From contig JARKQP010000160.1 of assembly GCA_029974875.1 (NCBI GenBank), forward strand, positions 1 through 19,390: a DNA stretch of 19,390 nucleotides. The letters run 5' to 3'. Below the pieces are notes generated by a model that was not told the DNA's origin, made no database searches, and was given only the letters and a program-made list of their open reading frames with translations. A program made the position numbers and the translations under genes. The DNA is from Mobilitalea sp. Its GTDB lineage: Bacteria > Bacillota_A > Clostridia > Lachnospirales > Lachnospiraceae. Positions 1 to 7,235 of the stretch are shown piece by piece (the stretch's first letter is position 1; each line of letters starts with the position of its first letter).

Positions 1-4
1 TTTA

Positions 5-58
5 TTATCGGAACATTTCTTTTGTTCTGATAATATAGATTTATCAGAACAAAAGAAA
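5..58. promoter_or_regulatory. Three alternating half-sites at 18-bp intervals; perfect 18-bp inverted repeat
   Basis: A perfect inverted repeat, TTTCTTTTGTTCTGATAA at 16-33 and its complement at 41-58 with a 7-nt loop, ends at the ribosome binding site (AAGGAG, 58-63) of the chemoreceptor gene. A third copy of the core, TTATCGGAACA at 5-15, matches the core TTATCAGAACA at 41-51 in 10 of 11 positions. The three cores start at 5, 23 and 41, exactly 18 bp apart, in alternating orientation. No T-run follows the stem on either strand, so it is not an ordinary intrinsic terminator. It could be a multi-site operator in DNA or an RNA hairpin that limits ribosome access. The regulator is unknown and more copies may lie before the window. 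Confidence 0.6.
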
Positions 59-69
59 AGGAGAACTTT

Positions 70-1863
70 ATGAAAGGAACAGTAGTATCATCTTGGGTTT
101 TATCCTGTCGGGCTTTATTTGGAAATGAAATTGTTGATAAAGCATTAGTATCCCAGAAATTACATACAGATGTGGTCTTTTCCCCTTTGGAGGATGTAGA
201 GGATAGGGTTGCTCTGGGAGTTGTAGATGAAGTAGGCCGTTTAGTCGGAAAGAACCACGAAGAAATATGGAAGATCATGGGCGAACAGAATATCAAGACC
301 TTTAGCATGAATTATCCGGGCTTCTTCCGTCATGAATCGGCTTATCAATTCTTAAAGTCAATGAATGATGTCCATGTTATTGTTATGAAACGCTTTAAGG
401 GAGCCGTGCCTCCGATCCTGGATGTCACACCGGTATCGAAGAACCAGATCCTCTTTACCTACCGTTCCAAGAGGGGGATGCACCATTACCTGCTGGGGTT
501 AATTAACGGGGTAGCTCATTTTTTTAATGAAAATATAGGAATCGAATTTTTAGAACAGAAGGAAGGGGAGGTCCAGCTTAAATTAACCTTTGATAAGGAA
601 ATCCAGACAGTAAAACGTTATGGACTGAACCGGATACTTTCCTTTGGGATAATTAAAAAGGTATCCGTCAAGACCTCCATCTTTAATACAATTTTTGTTC
701 TGCTGGCGGCCTTTATACTGCGTATCCCGGTCTTATCAGCGCTGTCCCTTGGTGCAGTTACCTTTGTGGTTTCCCTGATTTCCGCGGCCTTGCTCCACCG
801 TCCCCAGAAGCTGTTAAAGAAGGAGCTTCTAAGGCTCAGTGAATGTGATTTCATTGAAGACCTTAAGGTGCGCTCGAAGGATGAATATGAGGATATCATG
901 AACCTGGTTAATAAGGTAAAGGAGAGGGTGCAGAAGGATTTTATCGGATTCAATTCCATTGTAGATGAAATGTATACCTTTAACCGTTCCGTCACCGATA
1001 TTGCCGGGACGATGCAGGCTACCTCCAATGATATCACAGCGGTACTGGATGAGGTGGCAATTGCCGCAACGACCCAGGCAGAAGATACGGAACGCTCCGT
1101 AAGCATATTAAGTGACAGCATCAGCCATGTTACCCATATTTCAGAAGAGAGCCAGGATAATGAACAGAAGATTGAAACAGCCATGGAGCGTATGGAAAAC
1201 AGCTTCCGTGACGTGAATAATACGACAAAGGAAATCCGGACCGTACTGAACAAATTTAATATGATCAAGCAGAACAGTGATGAGCTGCGTAAGGACGCGG
1301 TGGATATGATGCAGATTGTTTCCATTGTATCCTCCATTGCAAAGCAGATCAACCTCCTGGCCCTGAATGCATCTATTGAAGCTGCCCGCGCCGGTGAGGC
1401 AGGCAAGGGCTTTGCCGTTGTAGCAGAGGAGGTAAGGAGCCTTTCCGTGGATACCAACCAGGCGGTAGGACAGATTAACCAGAGCCTGACCCAGTTTGTG
1501 GACAGCATCGGCGGAGTGGTCGGTGATATTGATGTCCAGTATAATGTCCTGGAAGCGGAAAGCGCGAAGCTGACCAATGCGGTAGAGACCTCAAGTGATG
1601 CGAATTCGAACCTGAAGGCAGTATCGGATCTGATGATCCAGACCTCCCAGGAGCTTAAAGTGGAAGCGGATAATATAGCAGCCTTATTTGACAATATGCA
1701 CAGCCTGGCAGCCATTGCGGAAGAAAACTCTGCCGCTACGGAAGAAGCAAGCTCCAATGTTGCAATCTATGTTGACCAGATCAATGAATTGACAAACCAG
1801 ATCAATGTATTCAACAAGATGATTGTGAACTTCCAGGAGGATTTGAGCAAATATAAGATTTAA
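70..1863 (+). CDS. H-NOX (haem) domain chemoreceptor, predicted O2/NO-sensing methyl-accepting chemotaxis protein
   Basis: A 597-residue receptor. Residues 1 to about 180 are an H-NOX haem domain that aligns without gaps to the Caldanaerobacter (Thermoanaerobacter) Tar4-type H-NOX as I recall it: proximal haem ligand His102, the propionate-binding YxSxR motif Tyr131-Ser133-Arg135, Pro115, and the distal-pocket trio Trp9, Asn74 and Tyr140. Two adjacent hydrophobic segments (about 203-221 and 223-242) form a membrane hairpin with almost no outside loop, so the haem domain is cytoplasmic. A long helical methyl-accepting domain follows, with the conserved hairpin tip at about 427-456 ([20 protein letters not shown] region). 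There is no clear HAMP domain and no C-terminal methyltransferase-docking pentapeptide. It should signal through CheW/CheA, none of which is nearby. The start has AAGGAG 6 nt upstream, and the MKGT start matches the family. The antisense open frame here is a shadow. Confidence 0.95.
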   Translation: MKGTVVSSWVLSCRALFGNEIVDKALVSQKLHTDVVFSPLEDVEDRVALGVVDEVGRLVGKNHEEIWKIMGEQNIKTFSMNYPGFFRHESAYQFLKSMNDVHVIVMKRFKGAVPPILDVTPVSKNQILFTYRSKRGMHHYLLGLINGVAHFFNENIGIEFLEQKEGEVQLKLTFDKEIQTVKRYGLNRILSFGIIKKVSVKTSIFNTIFVLLAAFILRIPVLSALSLGAVTFVVSLISAALLHRPQKLLKKELLRLSECDFIEDLKVRSKDEYEDIMNLVNKVKERVQKDFIGFNSIVDEMYTFNRSVTDIAGTMQATSNDITAVLDEVAIAATTQAEDTERSVSILSDSISHVTHISEESQDNEQKIETAMERMENSFRDVNNTTKEIRTVLNKFNMIKQNSDELRKDAVDMMQIVSIVSSIAKQINLLALNASIEAARAGEAGKGFAVVAEEVRSLSVDTNQAVGQINQSLTQFVDSIGGVVGDIDVQYNVLEAESAKLTNAVETSSDANSNLKAVSDLMIQTSQELKVEADNIAALFDNMHSLAAIAEENSAATEEASSNVAIYVDQINELTNQINVFNKMIVNFQEDLSKYKI

Positions 1864-2021
1864 GCAAATAAGATTTAAGTAAATATGAGATTGAAGTAAA
1901 TATGATTTAAGTAAATATGAGATTGAAGTAAATATAAGATTGAAGTAAATAAGATTGAAGTAAATATAAGATTAAGTAATATAAGATTAAGTAATATAAA
2001 ATTTAAGTAATATAAGATTTA
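1846..2021 (+). repeat. Eleven-unit tandem repeat starting in the last codons of the chemoreceptor gene
   Basis: About 11 degenerate units of 15-17 bp, for example AGTAAATATGAGATTGA, run without a break from 1846. Unit 1 is coding and encodes the C-terminal SKYKI plus its TAA stop; the rest is non-coding. Unit 2 is 15 bp long, so a second TAA falls in the same frame at 1876-1878. Later units drift to AGTAATATAAGATTA. The array looks like serial duplication of the gene's own 3' end. Confidence 0.9.
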
Positions 2022-2053
2022 AGATAACGGGAATCAAGATATAGAAAGCAGAG

Positions 2054-2093
2054 AAGGATTGAACCAAAGCCAGGGTTTGATCCTTTTTCTTTT
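2054..2093 (+). terminator. Intrinsic terminator of the chemoreceptor gene
   Basis: AAGGATTGAACC (2054-2065) pairs with GGTTTGATCCTT (2074-2085) over 12 positions including two G-U pairs. It is followed by TTTTTCTTTT up to 2093. Confidence 0.85.
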
Positions 2094-2355
2094 ACAGAAG
2101 ATAAAAGAAAATGTTTTTTCGGAAAGGTTCTGTGATAGAATAGTCACAAATAAAAAATATAATATTTAGTAGAAATGACTATATGTAAATACTTACATGT
2201 TTGGTATAATCAATTCAAGGTCAAAATCTGGCTATAATTTAAAGTGCTCCTGGAAATCTTTGCGGGCACATCTGGCGGAAAATCAGCCATAAAATGCGCA
2301 CAAGGGAATTTCTGAGGGTACTCATTTAAAAAAATGGAGTTGTAGGAGGATTCAC
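2094..2355 (+). promoter_or_regulatory. Esterase upstream region: extended -10 promoter and palindromic operator candidate
   Basis: The clearest promoter signal is an extended -10 box, TGGTATAAT at 2202-2210, with only a poor -35 match at the expected place (around 2182-2187). A palindrome ATGTAA-ATAC-TTACAT at 2183-2198 covers that -35/spacer region, where a bound repressor would block polymerase. A second imperfect palindrome, TGTGA-N8-TCACA, lies at 2131-2148. The predicted 5' leader is about 140 nt and no known riboswitch is apparent in it. Confidence 0.55.
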
Positions 2356-3327
2356 ATGCATTCAGAGGTTATTAAATTATATGGGGACAGAAATGATGTT
2401 ACATTAACTACATATGTAATAGCAGATTCCATGGAAATGGCAAACGGAAAGAAAAGGCCGGCGGTATTAATCTGCCCCGGCGGTGCATACCTTTCCTGCT
2501 CAGACCGTGAAGGAGAGCCGGTTGCCCTAAGGTTCGCAGCCATGGGATACCATGCTTTTGTGCTTCGGTATTCTACTTATAATGAAGGTAAGACAGGCTT
2601 CCCGGATATGTCCAAAAAACCGGAACCAAAAGAGCTTTGCCAGCATCCGAAGCCGATGCAGGAAATCGGTAAGGCCTTCTTAATCATCCGTGAGCACGCC
2701 GAGGAATGGAAGGTGGATGTGGATAGGATCGCAATCTGCGGTTTCTCAGCCGGAGCCCATAACTGCGCCATGTATTCTACCTATTGGCACTCACCCCTGT
2801 TATCAGGGCATTTTAATGAGAAACCGGAGGTATTTAAGCCGGCTGCAGCAATCTTAGGCTATACCCTCAGTGACTATATCTATATGAAGGAGCAGGCGGG
2901 AAAGACAGAGGATCCCATGGGTAAGGTGCTGTTTGCCCTGTCAAACACAGCGTTCCTGGGAACGGATACGCCGGAGGAGGCTAAACTGGATGAGGTCAGC
3001 CCGGCGCGTCATGTAACAGAATTAAATCCTCCTACCTTCCTTTGGGCTACGGCAGCGGACAGCCTGGTACCGGTCCAGCATTCAATCCGTATGGCCCATG
3101 GGCTGGCAGATAAGCAGGTACCCTTTGAAATGCATATCTTTGAAGAGGGAGCACATGGCTTAAGCCTCGCAACCCAGGCATCCTCAGGAGCTAAATCGGA
3201 AATGGATAAGGATGCAGCAAAGTGGATCGATTTAGTGGAGGCTTGGCTGGATAAGAGAATGGCACTTCCTCTGCCGGAGAAAACGGCTTGGCAGGAGATG
3301 ATGTCCCAGAATGGGAGTGTATTTTAA
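2356..3327 (+). CDS. Alpha/beta-hydrolase esterase (acetyl esterase/lipase-like)
   Basis: A 323-residue protein with no signal peptide, so probably cytoplasmic. It has the alpha/beta-hydrolase landmarks in order: an oxyanion-hole segment CPGGAY at about 40-45 (a variant of the HGGG motif), the nucleophile elbow GFSAG with Ser131, an acid residue Asp235 in ATAADSLVPV, and the catalytic His267 in EGAHGL. The overall pattern resembles COG0657-type acetyl esterases, including those that remove acetyl groups from plant oligosaccharides. The substrate cannot be read from sequence, and a glycan deacetylase role is only an inference from the sugar-uptake operons nearby. The start is firm: AGGAGG at 2344-2349, 6 nt before ATG. 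It is a single-gene unit between its own promoter and terminator. Confidence 0.9.
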   Translation: MHSEVIKLYGDRNDVTLTTYVIADSMEMANGKKRPAVLICPGGAYLSCSDREGEPVALRFAAMGYHAFVLRYSTYNEGKTGFPDMSKKPEPKELCQHPKPMQEIGKAFLIIREHAEEWKVDVDRIAICGFSAGAHNCAMYSTYWHSPLLSGHFNEKPEVFKPAAAILGYTLSDYIYMKEQAGKTEDPMGKVLFALSNTAFLGTDTPEEAKLDEVSPARHVTELNPPTFLWATAADSLVPVQHSIRMAHGLADKQVPFEMHIFEEGAHGLSLATQASSGAKSEMDKDAAKWIDLVEAWLDKRMALPLPEKTAWQEMMSQNGSVF

Positions 3328-3354
3328 GTAATTAGATTATAAGTAATTAGATTA
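3325..3354 (+). repeat. Two perfect 15-bp tandem copies including the esterase stop codon
   Basis: TAAGTAATTAGATTA occurs twice in perfect tandem (3325-3339 and 3340-3354). The first TAA is the esterase stop codon. Because the unit is 15 bp, the second TAA at 3340-3342 is in the same frame. The unit resembles the last units of the array after the chemoreceptor gene. Confidence 0.9.
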
Positions 3355-3383
3355 ACGGCAAGCATATAGCAAAAAGAAAAGGG

Positions 3384-3422
3384 CAGCAGGCTACCATATA
3401 GGAAGGATAGCCTGCTGTTTTT
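3384..3422 (+). terminator. Intrinsic terminator of the esterase gene
   Basis: CAGCAGGCTA (3384-3393) pairs perfectly with TAGCCTGCTG (3408-3417), followed by five T residues at 3418-3422. Confidence 0.9.
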
Positions 3423-3593
3423 CGCTTCATAATAGTAAAGGAAGCTCAAAAAGTGTATTTTTTAATAGGACATTATTAGTGAACAAAAAGAGTGCCGGAA
3501 TGTGTAATCTGTACAATATAACAGGATGGCATATGTATAAAAGGTTGTGAGTCTGTGGGGATTTACTATTAAAAACATACAGTATAACCAAAG
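3423..3593. other. Upstream part of the lpl-type operon spacer, no gene seen
   Basis: AT-rich non-coding DNA. The only pattern I see is a near-repeat TACAATATAAC at 3512-3522 and TACAGTATAAC at 3578-3588, 66 bp apart. I see no RNA gene or riboswitch, and the antisense open frame through here has no ribosome binding site or recognisable product. Confidence 0.4.
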
Positions 3594-3631
3594 AGGTCGT
3601 ATAATCATAGCTATAGGTCGGAAAATAATAT
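3594..3631 (+). promoter_or_regulatory. Predicted AraC-type operator, direct repeats 21 bp apart
   Basis: AGGTCGTATAATCATAG at 3594-3610 and AGGTCGGAAAATAATAT at 3615-3631 match in 13 of 17 positions, including an identical AGGTCG, at a spacing of exactly 21 bp (two helical turns). The proximal copy runs up to the predicted -35 box at 3631. AraC-family activators typically bind such direct repeats next to the -35 element. The likely ligand is the regulator encoded at the end of this operon (8861-9646). Confidence 0.5.
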
Positions 3632-3659
3632 AGTAAAAATAAATATATGCTTCTATACT
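3631..3659 (+). promoter_or_regulatory. Predicted activator-dependent promoter of the lpl-type operon
   Basis: TAGTAA (3631-3636), 17-bp spacer, TATACT (3654-3659). The -35 box is poor (3 of 6), as expected for a promoter that needs an activator. An alternative -10, TATAAT at 3600-3605, lies upstream inside the first operator repeat but has no good -35. Confidence 0.45.
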
Positions 3660-3705
3660 AAACTTAGCTGCTGGAAAGCAGAAGTAAAAAATATGGGAGG
3701 TTTTT

Positions 3706-5286
3706 ATGAAAAGAAGAATTTTAGCATTAATCATTTGTTTAGTAATGACCGTCATAGTGTTGGCGGGATGCGGCGGTCCAAAAGCTGACAAAACGGGTGA
3801 CACAACGTCAACAGATGGTACCGGCAACACAGCTACCGAGGGTGCGAAGGACGGGGGCTCAGACAGTGAAACAGCAGGAGAACCTTATGAAGTGGTTATG
3901 ACCTTTCCGACGTTGGGAAATACCCCGGCAGACCTGCAATTAGTAGAGGATGCGGTAAATGCGATTACAGTTCCTGAAGTGAACGTAAAAGTAAAACTTT
4001 ATCCAATCAGTCTATTTGATTTGACCACCCAGTCAAACCTGATGATCGCTAATAATGAAAAGCTGGATTTGCTTCTGATATTTTCTCCAATCGGCCCCAT
4101 CAGCGATTATGTTAATAAAGGTATGCTAATTCCGCTGGATGAACTGGTAAACCAATACGGTCAGGATATTACCGCCGCGGAAGGTAAGGCGATGGCTGGC
4201 GGATATGTGGATGGAGCCTTGTATGCTGTGCCATCGGAAGAGAAGATGGGCCGCCAATATGGTTTTGCTTTCCGTACGGATATGCTTGAAAAATACGGCT
4301 ATGATTATGGCAAGGATCTGATTACATATGAACAGCTGGATGAAATGTTTGCTAAAATTAAGGCTGGCGAAGGAAAGGATTTTTATATGCTTGCTTTACA
4401 GGCTGGGAGCACAGGTACCTTCGGTTCGATGAATTTAGTGGATACATTAGGGGCTTCCTCCGCTACAGGAGTACTGATGAATGGCGGTCTTGATAATACA
4501 ATGATTGTCAATCTGTATGAGACAGAGGAGTACAAGGAGCATCTGAAGTGGATGCGTAAATGGTATCAGGCAGGCTACATTAACCCGGATGTGTTAACCA
4601 ATACGGAAGCATCCACAATATTAGTCCAGAGCGGCAAGTATCTGGGAGGTATATCAAGTACGGAAGCGGACATGAAATTTAATCTCAGTAAGGATTGTGC
4701 ACAGGATATGACTATGGTAAACATGACCCTTCCGTCAGCCACTACGGGCATGTACCAGACATCGGTGTGGAGCATTCCGATTACCTGTGAAAATCCGGAA
4801 GCGACGATGAAATTACTGAACCTGACCTATAAATCACAAGAACTGATTAATCTGTTGAAATATGGTGTTGAAGGTACCCATTATGAGAAGACCGATGATA
4901 CCGGAATTATCAAATACCCGGATGGGATCAATGCGGGAACGGTTGGTTACCTCCAGCCTTTGGGAGTGTTTGGCGACAAGTCAAAGATGTACCAGATGCT
5001 GCCGGCTACCTCAGCTTATTTTGACGATCTAAAGGCCTTCAATGCGTCAATTACAGAGGATAAATCCTCCAAAGCCCTGGGCTACAGCTTTAATACAAAG
5101 AATGTGAAGACTGAAAAAGCAGCAATTGACAGTGTTATCAGCCAGTATACGGCAGCGCTTGAGTTTGGTGCGGTCGATCCGGAGGAGACATTACCGGAAT
5201 TCATCAATGCCCTCAAAGCGGCCGGAATTGAAAAGGTAACCGCAGAAAACCAGAAAATGCTTGACGAGTGGCTGGCACAGAAATAA
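3706..5286 (+). CDS. Sugar ABC transporter substrate-binding lipoprotein (LplA/DUF3502 type)
   Basis: A 526-residue extracytoplasmic solute-binding protein of the CUT1 class. A basic N-terminus and hydrophobic stretch lead to the lipobox LAGC with acylated Cys22, followed by a low-complexity Gly/Thr/Ser/Asp linker to about residue 58. The binding domain has the usual features of family 1 sugar-binding proteins (for example an LDLLLIF segment near 104 and YAVPSEE near 173). The C-terminal roughly 120 residues, ending in a charged helix, look like the DUF3502 region of the LplA group. These proteins usually bind oligosaccharides, but the ligand is not predictable here. GGGAGG at 3695-3700 lies 5 nt before ATG. 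It is the first gene of an operon with two permeases, a kinase and a regulator. Confidence 0.92.
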   Translation: MKRRILALIICLVMTVIVLAGCGGPKADKTGDTTSTDGTGNTATEGAKDGGSDSETAGEPYEVVMTFPTLGNTPADLQLVEDAVNAITVPEVNVKVKLYPISLFDLTTQSNLMIANNEKLDLLLIFSPIGPISDYVNKGMLIPLDELVNQYGQDITAAEGKAMAGGYVDGALYAVPSEEKMGRQYGFAFRTDMLEKYGYDYGKDLITYEQLDEMFAKIKAGEGKDFYMLALQAGSTGTFGSMNLVDTLGASSATGVLMNGGLDNTMIVNLYETEEYKEHLKWMRKWYQAGYINPDVLTNTEASTILVQSGKYLGGISSTEADMKFNLSKDCAQDMTMVNMTLPSATTGMYQTSVWSIPITCENPEATMKLLNLTYKSQELINLLKYGVEGTHYEKTDDTGIIKYPDGINAGTVGYLQPLGVFGDKSKMYQMLPATSAYFDDLKAFNASITEDKSSKALGYSFNTKNVKTEKAAIDSVISQYTAALEFGAVDPEETLPEFINALKAAGIEKVTAENQKMLDEWLAQK

Positions 5287-5313
5287 ATGAAAAACCAATA
5301 GCTACAGGAGAGG

Positions 5314-6255
5314 ATGAAAGGAGAAACTTGCATTGTAATGAAGAGAAAAAAAATAAAGCTAAAAAAATTCATCCCATTTTATATTATGGCTGCTCCTGCA
5401 GTCCTCTATATGATAATTAATAATTACCTTCCTATGTTTGGCATCGTGATTGCGTTTAAGAACCTTGATTTTAGGAAGGGAATCCTGGGAAGCGAATGGG
5501 CGGGCTTTGATAACTTTAAATATTTGTTTGTCACAAAGGACGCATTTATTATGACCAGGAATACGATCCTATATAACCTCGCCTTTATCATCCTGGGAAT
5601 CATTTTTGGCCTGACAGTGGCTATTTTGCTGAATGAGATAACGAAAAAGTTTGTACTCAGTGCATACCAGAGCCTGATGCTGGTGCCCTATCTCATGAGC
5701 TGGGTTGTGGTAAATTATCTGGTGTATGCGTTTTTGGCTTCTGATACGGGATTGATTAATAACAGTATAATAGAAAATCTGGGGATGGAATCAATTTCAT
5801 GGTACTCCACCCCAAAGTACTGGCCCTTCATACTGGTTATAATCAATCTGTGGAAGGGGATCGGGTTTAGCATGATTGTATATTATTCAAGCATTGTGGG
5901 TATCAGTACGGACTATTTTGAGGCCGCCAGGATTGACGGGGCGACGAAATGGCAGCAGATTAAAAATATTACGCTGCCGTTACTAAAGCCGACGGTCATC
6001 ACTCTGCTGATCTTAAGTATTGGCAGGATGTTTTATTCCGATTTTGGCCTGTTTTACCAGATACCGAGGAATTCGGGCATGCTATACAACGTGACGAGAA
6101 CCATTGACACCTATGTATACAACGCATTAATGAATAATGCAGATTATGCAATGTCCTCTGCAGCCAGTGTCTATCAATCCATTGTTGGTTTTGTCCTGAT
6201 TATCCTTGCAAATGCGGTGATCAAGAAAATCAGCAGCGAAGATGCTTTATTTTAG
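5314..6255 (+). CDS. Sugar ABC transporter permease, LplB/YteP type
   Basis: A 313-residue integral membrane protein with about six hydrophobic helices and the cytoplasmic coupling motif EAARIDGATKWQQIKNITLP near residues 203-222, which docks onto the ATPase. It pairs with the next gene to form the channel of a CUT1 importer. The start is uncertain. ATG at 5314 has AGGAG only 3 nt upstream. ATG at 5338, giving the more family-like MKRKKIKLKK start, has AAAGGAG 14 nt upstream. I kept the longer version. The 27-nt gap after the binding-protein gene supports one transcript. Confidence 0.9.
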   Translation: MKGETCIVMKRKKIKLKKFIPFYIMAAPAVLYMIINNYLPMFGIVIAFKNLDFRKGILGSEWAGFDNFKYLFVTKDAFIMTRNTILYNLAFIILGIIFGLTVAILLNEITKKFVLSAYQSLMLVPYLMSWVVVNYLVYAFLASDTGLINNSIIENLGMESISWYSTPKYWPFILVIINLWKGIGFSMIVYYSSIVGISTDYFEAARIDGATKWQQIKNITLPLLKPTVITLLILSIGRMFYSDFGLFYQIPRNSGMLYNVTRTIDTYVYNALMNNADYAMSSAASVYQSIVGFVLIILANAVIKKISSEDALF

Positions 6256-6266
6256 GAGGGCGCAGT

Positions 6267-7235
6267 GTGATGATTCACACCCAAATTTGTACCTGCGGCC
6301 CAAAGTTTGAAGGCTGTGAGAAAGGCATGGTTATTTTTATGAAGACAAAGGAATTTATCACAACCCAGATCATTTCAAATACTGTATTGTTAATCCTAAG
6401 CTTACTGGCTCTTTTTCCGTTTTTGTTATTAATTATTGGTTCTTTTACGGACAATGCCGCTGCAGTGGCCAACGGGTATACCTATTTCCCTGAAAAATGG
6501 AGCTTGGGAGCCTACGAATATATACTGACACAGGCGGATTATATCCTTAAGGCATATCTGAATACCTTTTTCGTTACAATTGCAGGGACGCTGGTTTCCC
6601 TGCTCATAACCTCCATGTTTGGTTATGTCCTAAGTGTTTCGGAGCTGCCGGGCAGGCGTATGCTCATGTTTATGAGTATATTTACAATGCTGTTCAATGG
6701 AGGTATCGTATCAACTTATTTTGTTTATAGTAATGTAATACACATTAAGAACACCGTATTTGCCCTTATCGTTCCGGGGCTGCTTATGAATGCCTTTACT
6801 GTTATGCTATTTAGGAATTATTATGTAAGCAGTGTATCAACAGCGCTGCAGGAAGCGGCAAGACTGGACGGTGCAGGAGAGTTTTTCATTTATTTTAAGG
6901 TGGTGGTTCCCCTGTCAAAGCCGATCATAGCGACCATCGCATTAATGTCGGGACTTGGCTATTGGAATGACTGGACAAATGGGTTATACTATTTAACTGA
7001 CAGGGGTGGGTCGCATCTCTATACTATCCAGATCATTATGAATAAGATGAATGAAAATATTGCGTTCTTAGCAAATAATGCATCAAAATTAACAGGAGTA
7101 AGTGTAGCTGATTTACCCTCCACTACAATCAGGATGGCGATAGCAGTCATTGGTATACTCCCTATTCTGGTTGCGTATCCGTTTTTCCAAAAATATTTTG
7201 TTAAGGGGATAACAATAGGTGCCGTTAAAGGATAG
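6267..7235 (+). CDS. Sugar ABC transporter permease, LplC/YtcP type
   Basis: A 322-residue partner permease. It has about six membrane helices and the EAA coupling motif EAARLDGAGEFFIYFKVVVP near residues 197-216. The start lies just downstream of AGGAGG (6254-6259): GTG at 6267 (7 nt) or ATG at 6270 (10 nt). Homologues as I know them begin close to Met25 (6339, MKTKEFITTQ), so residues 1-24 are an extra N-terminal piece with three cysteines (Cys8, Cys10, Cys17). Only a weak GAAAGG precedes the Met25 codon, so the extension may really be translated. No ATPase gene follows, so a shared MsmX/MsiK-type ATPase elsewhere is presumably used. Confidence 0.9.
   Translation: MMIHTQICTCGPKFEGCEKGMVIFMKTKEFITTQIISNTVLLILSLLALFPFLLLIIGSFTDNAAAVANGYTYFPEKWSLGAYEYILTQADYILKAYLNTFFVTIAGTLVSLLITSMFGYVLSVSELPGRRMLMFMSIFTMLFNGGIVSTYFVYSNVIHIKNTVFALIVPGLLMNAFTVMLFRNYYVSSVSTALQEAARLDGAGEFFIYFKVVVPLSKPIIATIALMSGLGYWNDWTNGLYYLTDRGGSHLYTIQIIMNKMNENIAFLANNASKLTGVSVADLPSTTIRMAIAVIGILPILVAYPFFQKYFVKGITIGAVKG

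Noticed and set aside
16..58. Intrinsic terminator for an upstream gene
   Set aside because: The stem has no T-run after it on either strand and its 3' arm is A-rich.
618..1757. Long antisense open frame (379 codons) across the chemoreceptor gene
   Set aside because: It has no ribosome binding site or recognisable domain and mirrors the sense codons of a clear H-NOX/MCP gene.
1846..2021. CRISPR array
   Set aside because: Units are contiguous with no unique spacers and begin inside a coding region.
2131..2148. CRP/FNR-type site TGTGA...TCACA
   Set aside because: The spacer is 8 bp rather than the 6 bp of CRP-family sites. Kept only as an imperfect palindrome.
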